From Hygrocybe punicea (taxonomy: Eukaryota; Basidiomycota; Agaricomycetes; Agaricales; Hygrophoraceae): 64,000 nt of DNA. Every line of letters begins with the position of its first letter. Position 1 is the first letter of the stretch. The notes beneath the pieces are model-generated. The model made no database searches, was not told where the DNA came from, and saw only the letters and a program-made list of their open reading frames with translations. A program made the translations under genes and the position numbers. Positions 43,901-56,756 of this stretch are shown one piece after another. The DNA lies in assembly GCA_963556145.1 (NCBI GenBank), contig OY744463.1:5146001-5210000 (forward strand). The letters are read 5' to 3'.

Positions 43901-45462
43901 TGAGTTGAGGCAACATTAGTCCTTGGCCAACAAGGTGATACAAAGGAGAGTAGAAATGGGGACATGAAGAAGGGGTTGCAATGCAATGGTGACAGGAAAA
44001 TGGAAATGGGGCACCATGCAATCCTCAATATACAGAGTTGAAGTCTCAAGGTAACCGGCCCATTTGCACAAGTGTGAGAACATGCTTATGTAATCAGTAA
44101 ATGGCAGTAAACCAGTGGCCACCAGGGCCCAATACTGGTGTGTGTTGCAGAAGAATTTTTTATTTTATTTAAATTTTACAATAATTGCTTTTACCTGGGG
44201 TTCAGACTTTGCACCCTGTCCATGGCATACAACTAAATAAATTCCTATAAAATTGTAAGATGTTCTCCACATATCCTGCTAAAACTTTGCCTGGAAAGGC
44301 TAAGGATTTCAAGCTAAATTAGAATCATGGTTGAATATTCATAAAATGTTGTCAGTAAATTAATACTGACTCCAGTTGAACTCAAAATGCAGGAGGACTT
44401 GTAGTACATCATGTGGAGAGATAAGTAGGAAGTCCTAGAAATTTATTGAGTAGTATATGAAGACGAATTTACCCAATCCATGAATTGCTGAAAACCTTAT
44501 GCTATTTGGTTTGACAAAGAATTTTTGGTGTTCTAAATAAAATCCCTCTAGAGTAAAGTAGTAGTAGTGTGAGGCTAATAGAAAACATGAGGGATTTTTT
44601 GAGAATTTCATACGCCATTATTGTGAAGATATAGTCAACATCCCACATTGTACAAGTTACTGAGCAAGTTGCAGTATGTTGACTTTAACATAAGGGCAGC
44701 TTTACATTTCATATTTTAAAAATATTTGATGTTTTCTCTAGGTCCTATACTACAATTCACATCTATACTTCAAGGAGATTATACTACATCTCTGCTCAAG
44801 ACAAATCAAATACAAAACACTGGAAATGCTTGGTATTCTGCTTTAAATCATTCATGGTGCTGGCAAGGCAGGATACAGAAGTTAGAATACAGCAGCTATA
44901 ATGGAAGGTAAATAAGAGTGATAAATGGTTAATTTGGAGATGACCAGAAACATCATTTTTCTTCTGTTAAATAAAGTACTGAAAATTTATTGTGTACCTG
45001 CAATGAGTCATTTGACAACACGAATAAGGAATAAGCAGAATAACAATTCACAAAGCTCTAGTGCCAAAGAAAGTGCAGATTTCAACAAATTTATAAATTT
45101 TAATCAATATTAACTCTATTTGTACATAAAAAGCCTTGACATTGCAGTAGCATTTGTAGTGTAACATGTCAACAGTGTCCTACAATTTTTCTGGTATTTA
45201 TTTGGTTGGGCATTGCAGCAAAACAAAAACAAGGCCTGCATCACCACAAGCAGCACATGAGTTGCTTAGTCATTGCTTAGTCAGTATCGAGCCGCCACCA
45301 GACCTTTGGGACATGGAGATATATTATTCAGGATACTCAGTCAGTAAAGCCAAAACCATAAGCAATCCAACTATCAGAACAAGGAGTCATATAGAATGTT
45401 TTGTGCGAGTTGGACTCTGGCAGTCAGAGGTTCACGTTGTTGTCAAGAGAACGAAGTCACTG
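43901..45462. other. AT-rich DNA, no gene seen
   Basis: About 1.56 kb with frequent stops in all frames and no recognisable protein, RNA or repeat. It forms the border between the element graveyard and the housekeeping genes. Confidence 0.55.
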
Positions 45463-47416
45463 TTATGGTCTCCTGTAGGCACCGCCTGGTTCGCTCACAT
45501 TGCGGGAAGGATAGTCTCTGTTATTCCCACCGACTCGGGGGGGTTGGTTTGAGGATGGAGGACCAACAGAGACGTTGCTAAGGTAACCAGAGCCAGAAAA
45601 ACCAGCACCAGCACCACTACCTTGATAGTTAGTAGAGTCGAAGGGCGCATTGTTGGATGATCGAGGAGGGGGACTTGCAGAGCGACGTCTAATAGCAAGA
45701 AATGAGGACAGGTCATGCGAGATGAGTGGCAGATAGACGAACCGATACCTATGTGACGATACATCTGGGCTGCCGATGCGCGGGTAGTCACCAGAATAAC
45801 GAGATGTTGGTGGTGAGACAGGCCGTGATCGATATTCCGGAACAGGAGGATATTCGCTGAATGTCTTGTCAGTTTCAGCAAGCGAACACAAACAATGGCT
45901 TTACCGGGGAGCATGGGGCCTGTCATAATCATCACGAGCTCTCAGCAAAGCACCACCCGGAGGAGTCCTGGGCCGGGTATTGGTGGGTGGGCCATACCTA
46001 TCACCTGGCGGTGGTGGTCTCCTTTCATAGCGATCGTAAAACTCGCGATGCGGTGGTGGCGCTGGGGGCACATAACCACGAGGCGGATACCCCGGTGGCC
46101 CATCGCTCTCTGGTGGGTAATAAATGGGATGCTCGTAACGGTTAGGGGGAGGCCCTCTTATCCTGTAGTCCCGATCATAATCACGCGCAGCACGCATGGG
46201 AAGTGGGCCTGTAGGATAGTCCCGATAGTCCCGATAATCTCTGGGAGGTGAGATTGGCCTCCTGAGTTCCCTACTAGGGGGCGGAAGTGGATAGTCATAA
46301 CGAGGATCCCTAGCTGGAGGGTATCGTCCAGAACTAAAGTCGTCACGGTATGGTAAGAAATCTCGGGAGGGTGGAGGCGGATAATGTCTAGAAGGAGGTT
46401 GGATACGATCAATAAGAGGAGCATCGCTCGAACTATGGTTATGAGAACGATAAGATGAACCTCCGCTGAGCTGTCTTTAACGTGGGGGTAGCTGGATATC
46501 TGAGATTAGACGAACTTACGGGTGGTTGGGACACTCTCTATTCAGAGAAAAGTCAGCCCAGGAATGTCAAGATTGATTAATTGAACAAACCTTGCCCAAT
46601 GACCCATTTGCCCACATTTGAAACAAGCACCAGGATCGCCATATTTCGCAGTCCTCCCTCCACCGCGAGACAACTCAACGCGGATTTTATTGCCCATGAA
46701 ATACCCCTCATGATATTTCGCCACACTTTCTTCCGCAGCCTCACGAGTATCAAATTCCTGGGAAATAAACCAAATGAGAGCAAACGCTGCAAGAAGGTGG
46801 TTGAACATACCACAAACCCATATCCAACTCTAGAAGTTGATAGGTTAAGGTTGAATGTGTGAAAAGGGGGGAAGGGGTCTAAGACCTACTTGAGTTCGAT
46901 GTTTACGATGCTACCGATTTTCCCAAAACAACTTTGCAAGTCCTCTTGGCGGGTATGTTCAGGTAACCCCCCGACATAGACTTTGTTCGGCTGCACAGCA
47001 TAAAGTAAACACCCAGTCGAGAGACGCAGGAAAGAGGCATAAGAAAGCGCCGTTAAGGAAACCCCCAGTCAAGAGTAGCCTCCCAAGTTACGCAAAGGAG
47101 AGATCAAGACGTTGCCAAAACTCGTAATTGCCACATGGGTTTCTGGCAAGCAGCAACAGACAGGAAAAGACCTAAGCACCTTGACTTGCTTTTCACGATA
47201 GGCAGTATCAGCCTTACTACCAGAGACGCTGGCATCAACGCTAGAGCCGCGCGGGTAATCTGGATTCTCAGGTCCCCGAGGATTGTCAACGGCAGTGGGT
47301 ACACCATTGGAAGCGTCAGTTTCGCCTCTAGGACCCATGGCATGGTCATCAGCAGGACCCCAGTTATCTTCTGGTTGCACAGAACCACTATTCTCCGCAA
47401 TTGGGGAGGCAGCCAT
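45463..47416 (-). CDS. SR-type RNA-binding protein: RRM plus CCHC zinc knuckle
   Basis: ATG at 47416 (MAASPIAENSG) opens an acidic N-terminal exon. The RRM is built from small exons: PNKVYVGGLPEHTRQEDLQ (RNP2), then VGYGFV and EFDTREAAEESVAKYHEG (RNP1 region) and IRVELSRGGG. A zinc knuckle C-x2-C-x4-H-x4-C (CFKCGQMGHWAREC) follows, split by an intron, then a long Arg/Asp/Tyr/Pro-rich tail ending GGAYRRP with a stop at 45463. The layout matches SRSF7/RSZ-like splicing factors, here with RDY- and PP-rich repeats instead of classic RS dipeptides. The likely role is nuclear mRNA processing. The intron ends are consistent throughout. Confidence 0.8.
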
Positions 47417-47606
47417 AGAGCAAGAACCGCAAGACCTTCGAAGTGACAGGCAACGAAAATTACTGCACTTTCAAACCCAAATAAACTCCGATGGTCTGTG
47501 CGTCACTCATTTTTATTACAGGACAATACTGTAGAGCAATAAAGACAGTGCTGAAGTCCGTTACGAGAACTGTCCAATCCTAAAGCCGTCCTCACGATAC
47601 CATATA

Positions 47607-49537
47607 TCAAACCAATGTAGCCAGAGTCCAAATGAAGCTCGTCATACCCACAACGGCCATGACTCCCAGTCCTACCAGGGCATTAGTGTCTCTGATTAAA
47701 GCATTCGCGCCATTGCTTTTGTGCGAAGACGACGAAGGGGACTGGGCCCCAGCAGTCGCAGTCGCGGGAGTTGTCGGCGTGAAAGTGGCTGAAGAGCTTG
47801 ACAGGCAAGAGCTAGCGGCTGAGTTGGCAGCAGATACTGAAGATGGAGCGAGAGGGTTAACAGTGCCGTTTCCAGCAAAGGAGCAGGCAGTAGGATTGCG
47901 ATTGTTGGCCTCGAAAAATTCGCTGAAAACGAATGATAATTTGACGGCTGCAACAAAAAATCAACCGCGGCACTGGGCGAAAATCTTGCAACTGACTAGG
48001 ATCGCATGCTGAAACCCGACCATACACTCCCGTACTGCCATTCCCGCCAATGTCGGCGCAGGAACCTCCCTTCTGTCCAAGAAGGCCACACGCAGTGTCG
48101 AGTAATGCACCAAGAATGATGCTATAGTTAGCTATCTGCGGTGTGAATGTGCAGCTAAGAGTGCTCTCCAAACAATTGCAAGCAGCATCATTTGGAGTAG
48201 GAGGCAACGTGGTTGAAGCAATGAATGTAGAATTGACCTCCGGGCAAGACGGATAATTGGTGGCGCCTGCCGTACTTTGGGATGGGGTATTGGGTGGTGA
48301 CACTTTTCCATACTCGGCTTGCAGCGAGACAAAATCAGCGTTCGGAGTCACGGTACTGCCGTCTGCTGATATATTAACCATTCCAAACTGGCCCTGGGCA
48401 CTCGCAGCAGGGAAGTACGAGAACGCGAGACCGCCTGACCAGACATCAGACATCAGGCTGCCGAAAAGAGCCTCCGTTTCGGTCCAGAGTCGTGGAGGAG
48501 AGGTGATACACCCGAACTCGCTAAAGTAAGCCGGAACGTTGTACCCAGCAAATTGACCTTGTGTGCCAGCATAGGATGCATCGAAAGTAGAACCCCCGCA
48601 CCACTGACTACATATATTATTAAAGGGGTGTTGCCAAAGAAAACGGAAGAACACAAACTAATTGTTGAGTCCGTAAATGTCAATAGCGGTTGCACCAGAG
48701 TTCGCATTAGAAGGATCGCAGGAAAGATAATTGGCAAGGGGATCGATCCAAGTCTCATCACCGTCGATAGCAGCATACCCAACCAGGGCAGAAGAAGATT
48801 TAGAGGCTCTGTCAGTTGCAATTTTAGTAGAAGGGGAACGTTGTTGAACCTAAGCTTACAGGTAAGCTTTGATATCCCGAGCGGCTGCTTTAACGAATGC
48901 AGCTGCGTCAGTCCCAGCGGGCGAGATGACAACTTCATTGCCAATATTGTATACCAAGACGTTATCATAGCTCGAAAAGGCGTCGATTGTATGAATGTAC
49001 AAATCCAAGAGGTTCGTGGCCCATGACGGAGCAGTTCGGTCTATGGAACCATTCACGGGCAAACTCAGATCGATGCTGAGATGAAGTGGTTAGTGAATGA
49101 TTAAACCAGAGGACGATGAGGGTACATTGTATATATGCCAGCAGCACTGAACATACGCATGCAATCATCGTGGTTTAAGGATGAATTGACACTATACACT
49201 CGAATGGTGTTGACACCGAGCTGTTGAAGAAACGGCAAATCGCGAGAGCAGGCTGGGCCGTTTGCCAAGGGGTCAATGAAGCTTGAAGGTTCGAGAAAAG
49301 GATTGTTAGGGTCCGCAACAACAACCCCTACGTAGGAAGGTCTAATTCAAGCGTTGCAGAAGAAGAAAGCAAGAATTCCTCACCCTGTTCTTGATATGCG
49401 ACTCCTTTGATGTAGAACCTGTTCCCGTCGTTACTGTAAAGATACCTGCCCGCTCGGGAGACTGTGGAGATGGCCTGCACGCTTGATGCGATGGCAATAG
49501 CCACCAGCATGGCGGCAAATCGAACGTGTCTGCCCAT
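47607..49537 (-). CDS. GPI-anchored beta-1,3-glucanosyltransferase (GH72, GAS/GEL type) with X8 domain
   Basis: It starts at ATG 49537 with a signal peptide (MGRHVRFAAMLVAIAIASSV). GH72 features follow: YIKGVAYQ, GVNTIRVYSV, VYNIGNEVV (acid/base Glu) and YFSEFGC (nucleophile Glu). Next comes a Cys-rich X8/CBM43-type module (CNCLESTLSC .. CGLLGQKGGSC), then a Ser/Thr-rich stretch and a hydrophobic tail ending FIWTLATLV with TGA at 47607-47609, typical of GPI attachment. About six short introns interrupt it. The enzyme elongates and branches cell-wall beta-1,3-glucan at the outer face of the plasma membrane. Confidence 0.9.
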
Positions 49538-49658
49538 CAGCGTCCAGGGATTTTTAAAACCTGTGGTAAAGAATGAAGAGAGAAGATGAAATATTATTTG
49601 ACAGTTCGCTTTGATAAAAATGGTGGTCAATATTTGTCCAGCGATCATTGTTAATGTC

Positions 49659-49748
49659 GCCCGCCTAGCTTAATCGGTAGAGCGTCAGACTCTTAGTCTT
49701 TAACTGAGTATGATCTGAAGGTTGCGAGTTCGACCCTCGCGGTGGGCT
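49659..49748 (+). tRNA. tRNA-Lys(CUU) with a 17-nt intron
   Basis: The acceptor stem GCCCGCC pairs with GGTGGGC (one G-T pair). The anticodon arm is TCAGA-CTCTTAA-TCTGA with anticodon CTT, and the T arm GCGAGTTCGACCCTCGC is perfect. The 17-base intron 49696-49712 sits at the standard position after base 37. The discriminator base is T. Its 3' end plus CCA pairs with the Ty3 primer binding site at 37535-37551. Confidence 0.95.
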
Positions 49749-49989
49749 AGTTATTTTTTAATTCTATAGCGTCCTCTTTTAGAACTGTACAGTATATACT
49801 TTTTATCTGAAGATATTCTTTCAAAGTTATGATATTCTGCATTCCACTTGATCAATACGTATACATAAATAGAATACAGTCGTACTGTGAGTTGAATGAT
49901 GTTTTCCTTCATAGTGTGAATCATGTCCAGTACGACGATGACCAGCATCGGATTTCAACCTCGGTATGTGCAGCAGCTAAAGTTCATGT
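49749..49989. other. Spacer after tRNA
   Basis: Begins with a T run (TTATTTTTTAATT) directly after the tRNA, fitting RNA polymerase III termination. Nothing else was seen. Confidence 0.5.
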
Positions 49990-51044
49990 TTAGCACAAAC
50001 AATAGCACGGCGATATAAAATCACACCTGAGCATATATGGTACAGTAGATATCAAAAGACATGCAAAGGCAGCCCAGATCATATATAGTCCCGAGCCGAT
50101 AGAAACTGAGATGCCGAGTGGTACCGATGTACGTACAACGACGAGAGAGTTGATACTTTCTATCTTTTTGATTGCAACGGTCCAGATTGATGCGCCTATC
50201 AGCAGTAGAAGGCTACCGAGGACAGCAAAACATGTCGAAGCCAAAAATGCGACCGTATGTTTAACAAGGCCGCTGTGGGAAGATTAACAGATTCAGAGTG
50301 AGGCAAAATAGTCAATGGGAAGGAACTGACGTGAACATAGCCAAAGCAGCACAAAGTGTACCTAAAAGCAACATCCAGTATGCAGCCTGGGAGGAGGAAC
50401 CAAGGTAGGAGGAGTTCTGGAATGACGTGTCCAGGTATATGGCATCGGTATATTGGGAATAATTGGCACTCATGTCAGAGGTGACAGCGTCGTAAGGATC
50501 AAATCTGTCTGCAACCGTATGGTTGGAGCATGTGCCAAGCGTTTGGTTGACATATGCGCAATATGAATAGAGGCCAAACTTGTACAACTGCCTCACGCCC
50601 GCTTGACTGCCAAGCGCCGCCGAGGCGTTGAACGTGTAAAGTCCCTCGATCGGATCGCTGAATGCAACAGCAAGGCCATGACTGAATACAGGGTGAGAAA
50701 ATAATGTAAAATATGTCAAAAGCGGCTCACCCATATGCAGAGACATTTACGTTGGCCTAGCGCCCTGACGTCAATAAAGAGGGCCCGAGAATATCAGCGG
50801 ATATTGATTCACCATTGATACCCCCCGCGGGACTGGCGAAGTGTTAATTTGACCAACCTTTTCGAGTAATCAGATTTAAAGGTGTGCGACAAAGAGGAAC
50901 AAAGACGCACATGTGCGAAAATCAGAAGGATCAATGCCACGAACCTGAAGAAAGATAAGTAGCTGAATAGTCAAATTGGTGTGCAAGAAGCTGACGCAAG
51001 AAGAGAGGCAGCGCCGATGAGAAGTTTGCCTCTGATGATAACCA
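49990..51044 (-). CDS. SUR7/PalI-family plasma membrane protein
   Basis: Exon 1 starts at ATG 51044 (MVIIRGKLLIGAASLLA). The next joins give FVALILLIFAHV and GQINTSPVPRGVSM, then ANVNVSAYG | HGLAVAFSDPIEGLYTF. After this come an extracellular part with GLYSYCAYVNQTLGTCSN, a second transmembrane segment AAYWMLLLGTLCAALAMF and two more (LASTCFAVLGSLLLLIGA; GSGLYMIWAAFACLLI), with stop TAA at 49990-49992. Four membrane segments and the G..YxxC..C extracellular pattern are typical of SUR7/PalI proteins of membrane domains and pH/stress sensing. Four to five exons, all introns GT..AG. Confidence 0.75.
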
Positions 51045-51304
51045 TGAGATTGCTGAACAAGCTTGGCGCAAAGGGCTTGAGTACAGCAATTGCAGGCTGC
51101 CCGACTCAACCTTCAACTTGGCCACGAGGAAGACGCGACTTGATTTCCACGATCATTTCGATTACATAAGCTAGATTTCTCACGCCATAATCGTATTTGC
51201 CATTGTCTCGTATAGTTGCCGAAGACGTATTCCGGCTTTTGGCCTAATCCTGGTGTGCTCTGGCAACCGCAGCTCTCTCTCAACTTGGCTTTCTGCTCGA
51301 CATA

Positions 51305-54300
51305 ATGACTGAGAGGCCGTCTTCACAACCCGCTCTTCATAACAATATTGCTGCAGAAACACTGGACATATCTCCTCAAACCCTCGCTGTCCACGAGGAT
51401 TCTAGCTCGAACGAGTCGTCTCCGAAAGGACGTGTAAAGCGTGTCGTGGAGAACACCGTTGATAAACTCGGAAGGAGCATTAGCGGCAGGGCTTCTTTAA
51501 AACCTGCGTCGCAATCTAACGCCGGGCCCAGACGTATATTTAATCTAGGTCTACAGTCCAGAACGAAGGTGACCTCTGGTGACATCGACCGTGAGTTCAT
51601 GTCGTGAAATTTGTTTTTTTTGTCCAATTTATATTTCCAAGGCGATCTGGATGCCGGTTCGGAGGACTCGACGCGCACACCGACTCGCTCTGACTCGCCT
51701 GGATCGGTGTCATCAACACAGAATGACGAGTCACCTTTCATCCGTCCTCAATCACCATCTCCGCCTCCAAGCAGGCCGTCGTGTCAGTCCTTTCGTGGCA
51801 ATGGATCAGTGCATTTTCAATCATTCGCTTTATCGAAATAAAGCTTGTTAATTGGGTTCTTGTTCTATCGGCCAGATGCGTGCTGGAACTCAGACTCTCA
51901 TTCAAGCCCTTCAAGTCATTCCGTGGACAGATTGCCCTGATAATGACGACGATATCGTTGATACTGGATTCAGCCCCGTTGACTCCGATAGCGAGGAAGA
52001 GGATCAACCTAGTGAGTAACTTTAGTTTACAAAATAGGCGTAAGTTATGTTGGTTATCTTAGTAGGGAGGCTTTCGTCTTCGATTCATACGATATATCGA
52101 CCTTTGGCTCGTTCACGTCGCTCTGATAGCGTAGTGCTACCCGTCAACTCTTCCACGCCCTTCTCTCCTGTCAGTGAAGAGGGGGCAGACTCGGAAGGAG
52201 CTATGGGGTCTGATGAAGGAGGCGCCGAGGAGCCTGAAGATTTCGAACAAACCACACCTCGCCCTTCTGCTGTGCAAAGATTAGCACAGGGCGTCGCCTC
52301 TGCCTCTGCGGCTCAGCAAACTGGAGAATCTATCGTGTTGAGGCCATCATTCACCCGTGCGGGAACTATGGCAACAGTCAGAATTCAGAGGAGAGCACGA
52401 TTGGCGGAAAAGCTGATGGAAGTCTTCGACTTGCAAGGAATCCAGGAAGTTTGGGCTGGTACGCGCAAATGCTATATTCTTCCGAATTTTTTGACCAGGA
52501 TCTAGAAATGCCCTGTTGGATTCTCCGATCTGTTTGTGGGTACTAGTACTTTTTGAACTGTGGGAAGTCTGAAAACCATGGCTGTCAGTACTTCAAGGTT
52601 ACATGTATCTGACGAATTCGTACCTGTGCTTTTTTGCCCATATGCCAATAAGAGAGGTTAGTCGATCCATTCATTAACCACGCGGCATGCTTAAGTGTTG
52701 ATTTTCTAGAATCAAGTTCTCAAGTCAGGGTCCCTTACCAAGAAGGCCCAACGTACGAAACGCTGGATCAAGCATTGGTTTGTGTTGAAGAACGACACTT
52801 TGTCGTGGTATCACTCTTCATCGGCAAGTGGTAGTTTTGCGGTTGATGATTTACCCTTCCCTCATTGAAGCTCGTAACCGCGTTGTTAGGATCCATACTT
52901 TCCTCATGGCATTGTTGACCTTCGATACGCAATCTCCTGCGATCCATTACATGAGAAGGAAATTCGTCTTAGAACGAACCAGAAGAGTATAACGTTATAT
53001 GCGGATTCAGTTCCCAGTCGAGATGAGTGGGTAAAAGCCATTCGAAAGGTCATATTCAAGGCACAAAACATGGGTGATAGCGTCAAGGCCAGTCTCCATT
53101 CTCTTCCACGCCGTCAATTTCTGCCTAACCGTTGGATGGTATGAAGATTGCCATCCCTTACTCTGCTATCCTTGATGTTGAGAAGTCGTCGGCTATGGAT
53201 TTCAGCGAGACCATTGAAGTAAAAGTTCTCGACAAGGGAGAACAATTTTCTGTTGACTCTTACTTCTTTGCCTACTTCCATGATTTGTCAGAGGCGCTTG
53301 ATCAGATGCGGGATGTTGTACGTGCCTACCGAACACTGCCCGAAAAAGATCCCCCTCAGGGTGTTTTGGATACCACACTTTCGCGTCCTCTCCACGCCCT
53401 GGTGGATCGTGCTCAAAGCTTGCCTAATCCGGAGCAAGTATCGAAACCCAATACTGGCTCAAGATTCTCGTCACTCTTACGGCCGTTCCAGGATACCCTC
53501 TCTCTTGGCCGCGTTAGTAACGCTCCTCAAGAGCCGGACAGAGAGGAATTCACTCATGTTTGGAGAAGAGGCAATATTGCCACCGCCACCTCCCCGATTG
53601 CTGATAGCGAACAGCTTTCTGCTCCAGAACATCGCCATTCACGAGAGAGTTCTGCCAAGAACCTGACGCCTACGACATCTAGGTCTGATCATACCTATCC
53701 TCCATCTGCAATGCCTGTTGATTCAATTCGAAGTTACGTTGGTGGCAGCAGTTCGCCTATTTCTTGGAGTGTTGGCGTTCCATCTTGGCTGAGAGGACCG
53801 TCTCGCAAAGTCCTTGGGAGTTCAGCTGGACAACGTGACACTCATCCTGAGCACGCAACAACGTTACCTACCAGTTCCACTGGTGTCTTCGAAATATATT
53901 CATCTGTGAAACCTTGGAACCGGACAAGTGGGACCAGCGATCTCGGATACAGCATTCTGGAAACACCCAACGTTCCGGTAGATTCAGAAGTGAGTGAGAA
54001 GTTCAGGATTGCGTTTGCCTTCGACGAAAAAGAGCATCTACTTGGATGTACGAGTCTTCCCGATGATCTGGCGTTGTTGCGAAGTCAACCCTGTTATTAT
54101 TGCAGATTTCCAAGGTTATATATTTCGCTTGTTACCTGTCTACGGCAGATTGTACGTTTCCGCCAATTACTTTTGCTTCAAATCAAGTGGCCCTCTGACA
54201 ACAAAGACTCGGGTACGAATTTTTAACAATCCAAACGGCCGTACACTTATGGTTTTCAGATGATCATGCCTATCCGTGATATTTTGGCGACAGAAAGGTC

Positions 54301-56684
54301 CCGAGCTACCCGCTTTGGTCATCACGGTCTGGTGGTAATAGTCAAAGGACATGAAGAGCTCTTCTTTGAGTTCAGTGCTGACGATAGACGAACCGCTTTT
54401 GTTATCCTTTTGGAGCGCCAAATGGAAGAGGTTAGAAGACGTCTTGCTACAGGTGGACAACTGCCCCCTACGAGAGGCCAGCGCGATGCTCTGATTTTAG
54501 AAGAATTTGAGGCCACGTCTTCAAGTAACTCCGAATCAGATCCGCGACCAATCCCGGAACACATGACAGATTCATTACCAGCCGTCATGTTTACTTCCGC
54601 CTCCTCCACTTTTTTGACATTTAAGCCTAAAGAATCCATGCATTTCACTTTTTTGACAATCGGTTCGCGGGGAGACGTGCAGCCTTATATCGCTCTCGCC
54701 AAAGGACTGTTGGCGGATGGGCATCGGGTCAGGATTGCTACACATGGGGAGTATCAGGATTGGATTGAATCAGTAAGCAAGTACAGTGGTCGGTTTGTCG
54801 AATGGCATTGATCGTGATATAGCACGGAATCGAATTTGGATACGTGGGTGGTGATCCTGCTGAACTGATGCGAATATGTATCGAGAATGGCACGTTCACG
54901 GTTGCCTTTCTGAAAGAGGCACTCCTGAAGGTTGGTCACAACGTTGTTTTCGTTCGCTCGTAAGTTTATTATCTTTATAGTTCCGAGGATGGGTAGACGA
55001 CTTGCTGAAGACTTCGTGGGAGGCCTGTCAAGGTACAGACGTTTTAATGGAAAGCCCTAGTGCAATGGGAGGTTACCACATCGCGGAGGCTTTGGGGATA
55101 CCTTATTTCAGGGCATTTACTATGACTTGGTCACGTACAAGGTATGCAAAAGCATGTCCATGATAACTCCTCTAACGACATTTGTTAGGGCATATCCACA
55201 TGCGTTCGCAGTACCTGATCACAAGGTGTCTCTCCTCTTTCCACCAGCGACATCAGTCACTGACGTGTTCTATCCAGATGGGCGGTAGTTATAACTACAT
55301 GGTATGTTCATCAAATTCGTCGTCCGTCCTTGTCTGAGTCACTATGATTTTTAGACATACGTGATGTTCGATCAAGTCTTTTGGCGTGCGACATCCGGCC
55401 AGATCAACCGATGGCGCAGGGAAACGTTACACCTGGGCAGCACTAGCCTAGACAAAATGGAAGCTCATAAAATACCATTTCTGTATAATTTCAGCCCTAT
55501 GGTAGTCCCGCCTCCTCTTGACTGGCCAGAGTGGATCAGAGTAACAGGTAGGGACAACTATTAGCGTCGTCTGTTTCAAGGGTTCCTGACCTCTATAAAG
55601 GTTATTGGTCCCTCGAAGAAGCGGAAGTGAGTGCCAAAAAATGGGTTCCGCGTCCGGATCTTGTAGATTTTATCGCTTCCGCACACAATCAAGGGAAGAA
55701 GGTTGTATACATTGGTTTCGGGAGCATCGTTGTCTCCAACCCGAAGTCGATGACAAGATGCGTGATTGAGGCGGTTATTCGTAGTGGAGTATACGCAATC
55801 CTATCAAAGGGATGGTCGGATCGGCTTCATGTGAAGACAGGGGATGCTTCTGAGATCGAAGAACCTCTACCCCCGCAGATTTACGCCGTATCATCTATCC
55901 CTCATGATTGGCTATTCCACCGCATTGACGCGGCTTGTCATCACGGAGGTGCGGGTACGACTGGAGCAAGCTTGCGAGGTGCCTTTCTTTCGAGATCCTG
56001 CCATGTTTACGAATTGTCGTTCACCGTCGTCTTTTCCCAGCTGGTATACCTACTATCATCCATCCCTTCTTCGGCGATCAATTCTTTTGGGCTGACAGGG
56101 TAGAAGCTTTGGGAGTGGGCTCTGGTGTGCGAAAGCTCACGGTTGATCATTTGACCGATGCAATCCTTTCGGCGACCACAGATATCAAACAAATAGACAG
56201 GGCAAAAATAATTGGCCAACAGATCCGGGCGGTACGTTTAGTCCCCTTCACCGTGTGGCTCAACTCTGACAAAATGGTTCAGGAGGATGGCGTAGCCACC
56301 GCCATCGAATCCATTTACCGTGACTTGGAATATGCTAGGTCGCTCATCAAGCGAACTGTCGTGGATGATGATATAGACAAAGTAGCTGATAGCAAAGGTC
56401 ACGCAAGCCGAGATCGCGACCACAAGAAACTTCCGGTATCAAGCGCAAGAGCTGGCTCGGGTTACAGCTCAAGCGGTTCTGCTCGAGGCGCTCCGAGTGA
56501 AGATTGGAGTGTCATTTCTGATCCAGACGAACCTCGGAGTGCGGAACGTCGGTCATCGTTCGACCACTCATCGACTTGCAAGCGCAGCAGCCTCGCAGCA
56601 GCAGTACTGTCTGTGCTACCGGATTCATTCTCCCCTTCCCGTCGTAGTTCCCTTTCGCCGCATTCAAGATCTCGCCAGATGTAG
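51305..56684 (+). CDS. ATG26: UDP-glucose:sterol 3-beta-glucosyltransferase
   Basis: ATG at 51305. The order is a disordered Ser-rich N-terminus, GRAM-like segment ([20 protein letters not shown] .. [13 protein letters not shown]), PH domain ([30 protein letters not shown]), a linker, a second GRAM ([14 protein letters not shown]), and a GT-B glycosyltransferase. The glycosyltransferase shows [19 protein letters not shown] near 54650, then [14 protein letters not shown] and [20 protein letters not shown] around 55940-56100. This arrangement is diagnostic for UGT51/ATG26. It glucosylates ergosterol; in some yeasts it is needed for pexophagy. Roughly ten or more introns; the tail is Ser-rich and ends at 56684. 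Confidence 0.9.
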
Positions 56685-56756
56685 CCATAAGCATTTGTAT
56701 TTTAATTTGTGTCATAATTTTGTTAGTGCATACGACCCTGTAGATTCCATGCATGT

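Noticed and set aside
45895..46251. + strand frames opposite the SR-protein tail
   Set aside because: Shadows of the Arg/Pro/Tyr-rich exon; no independent support.
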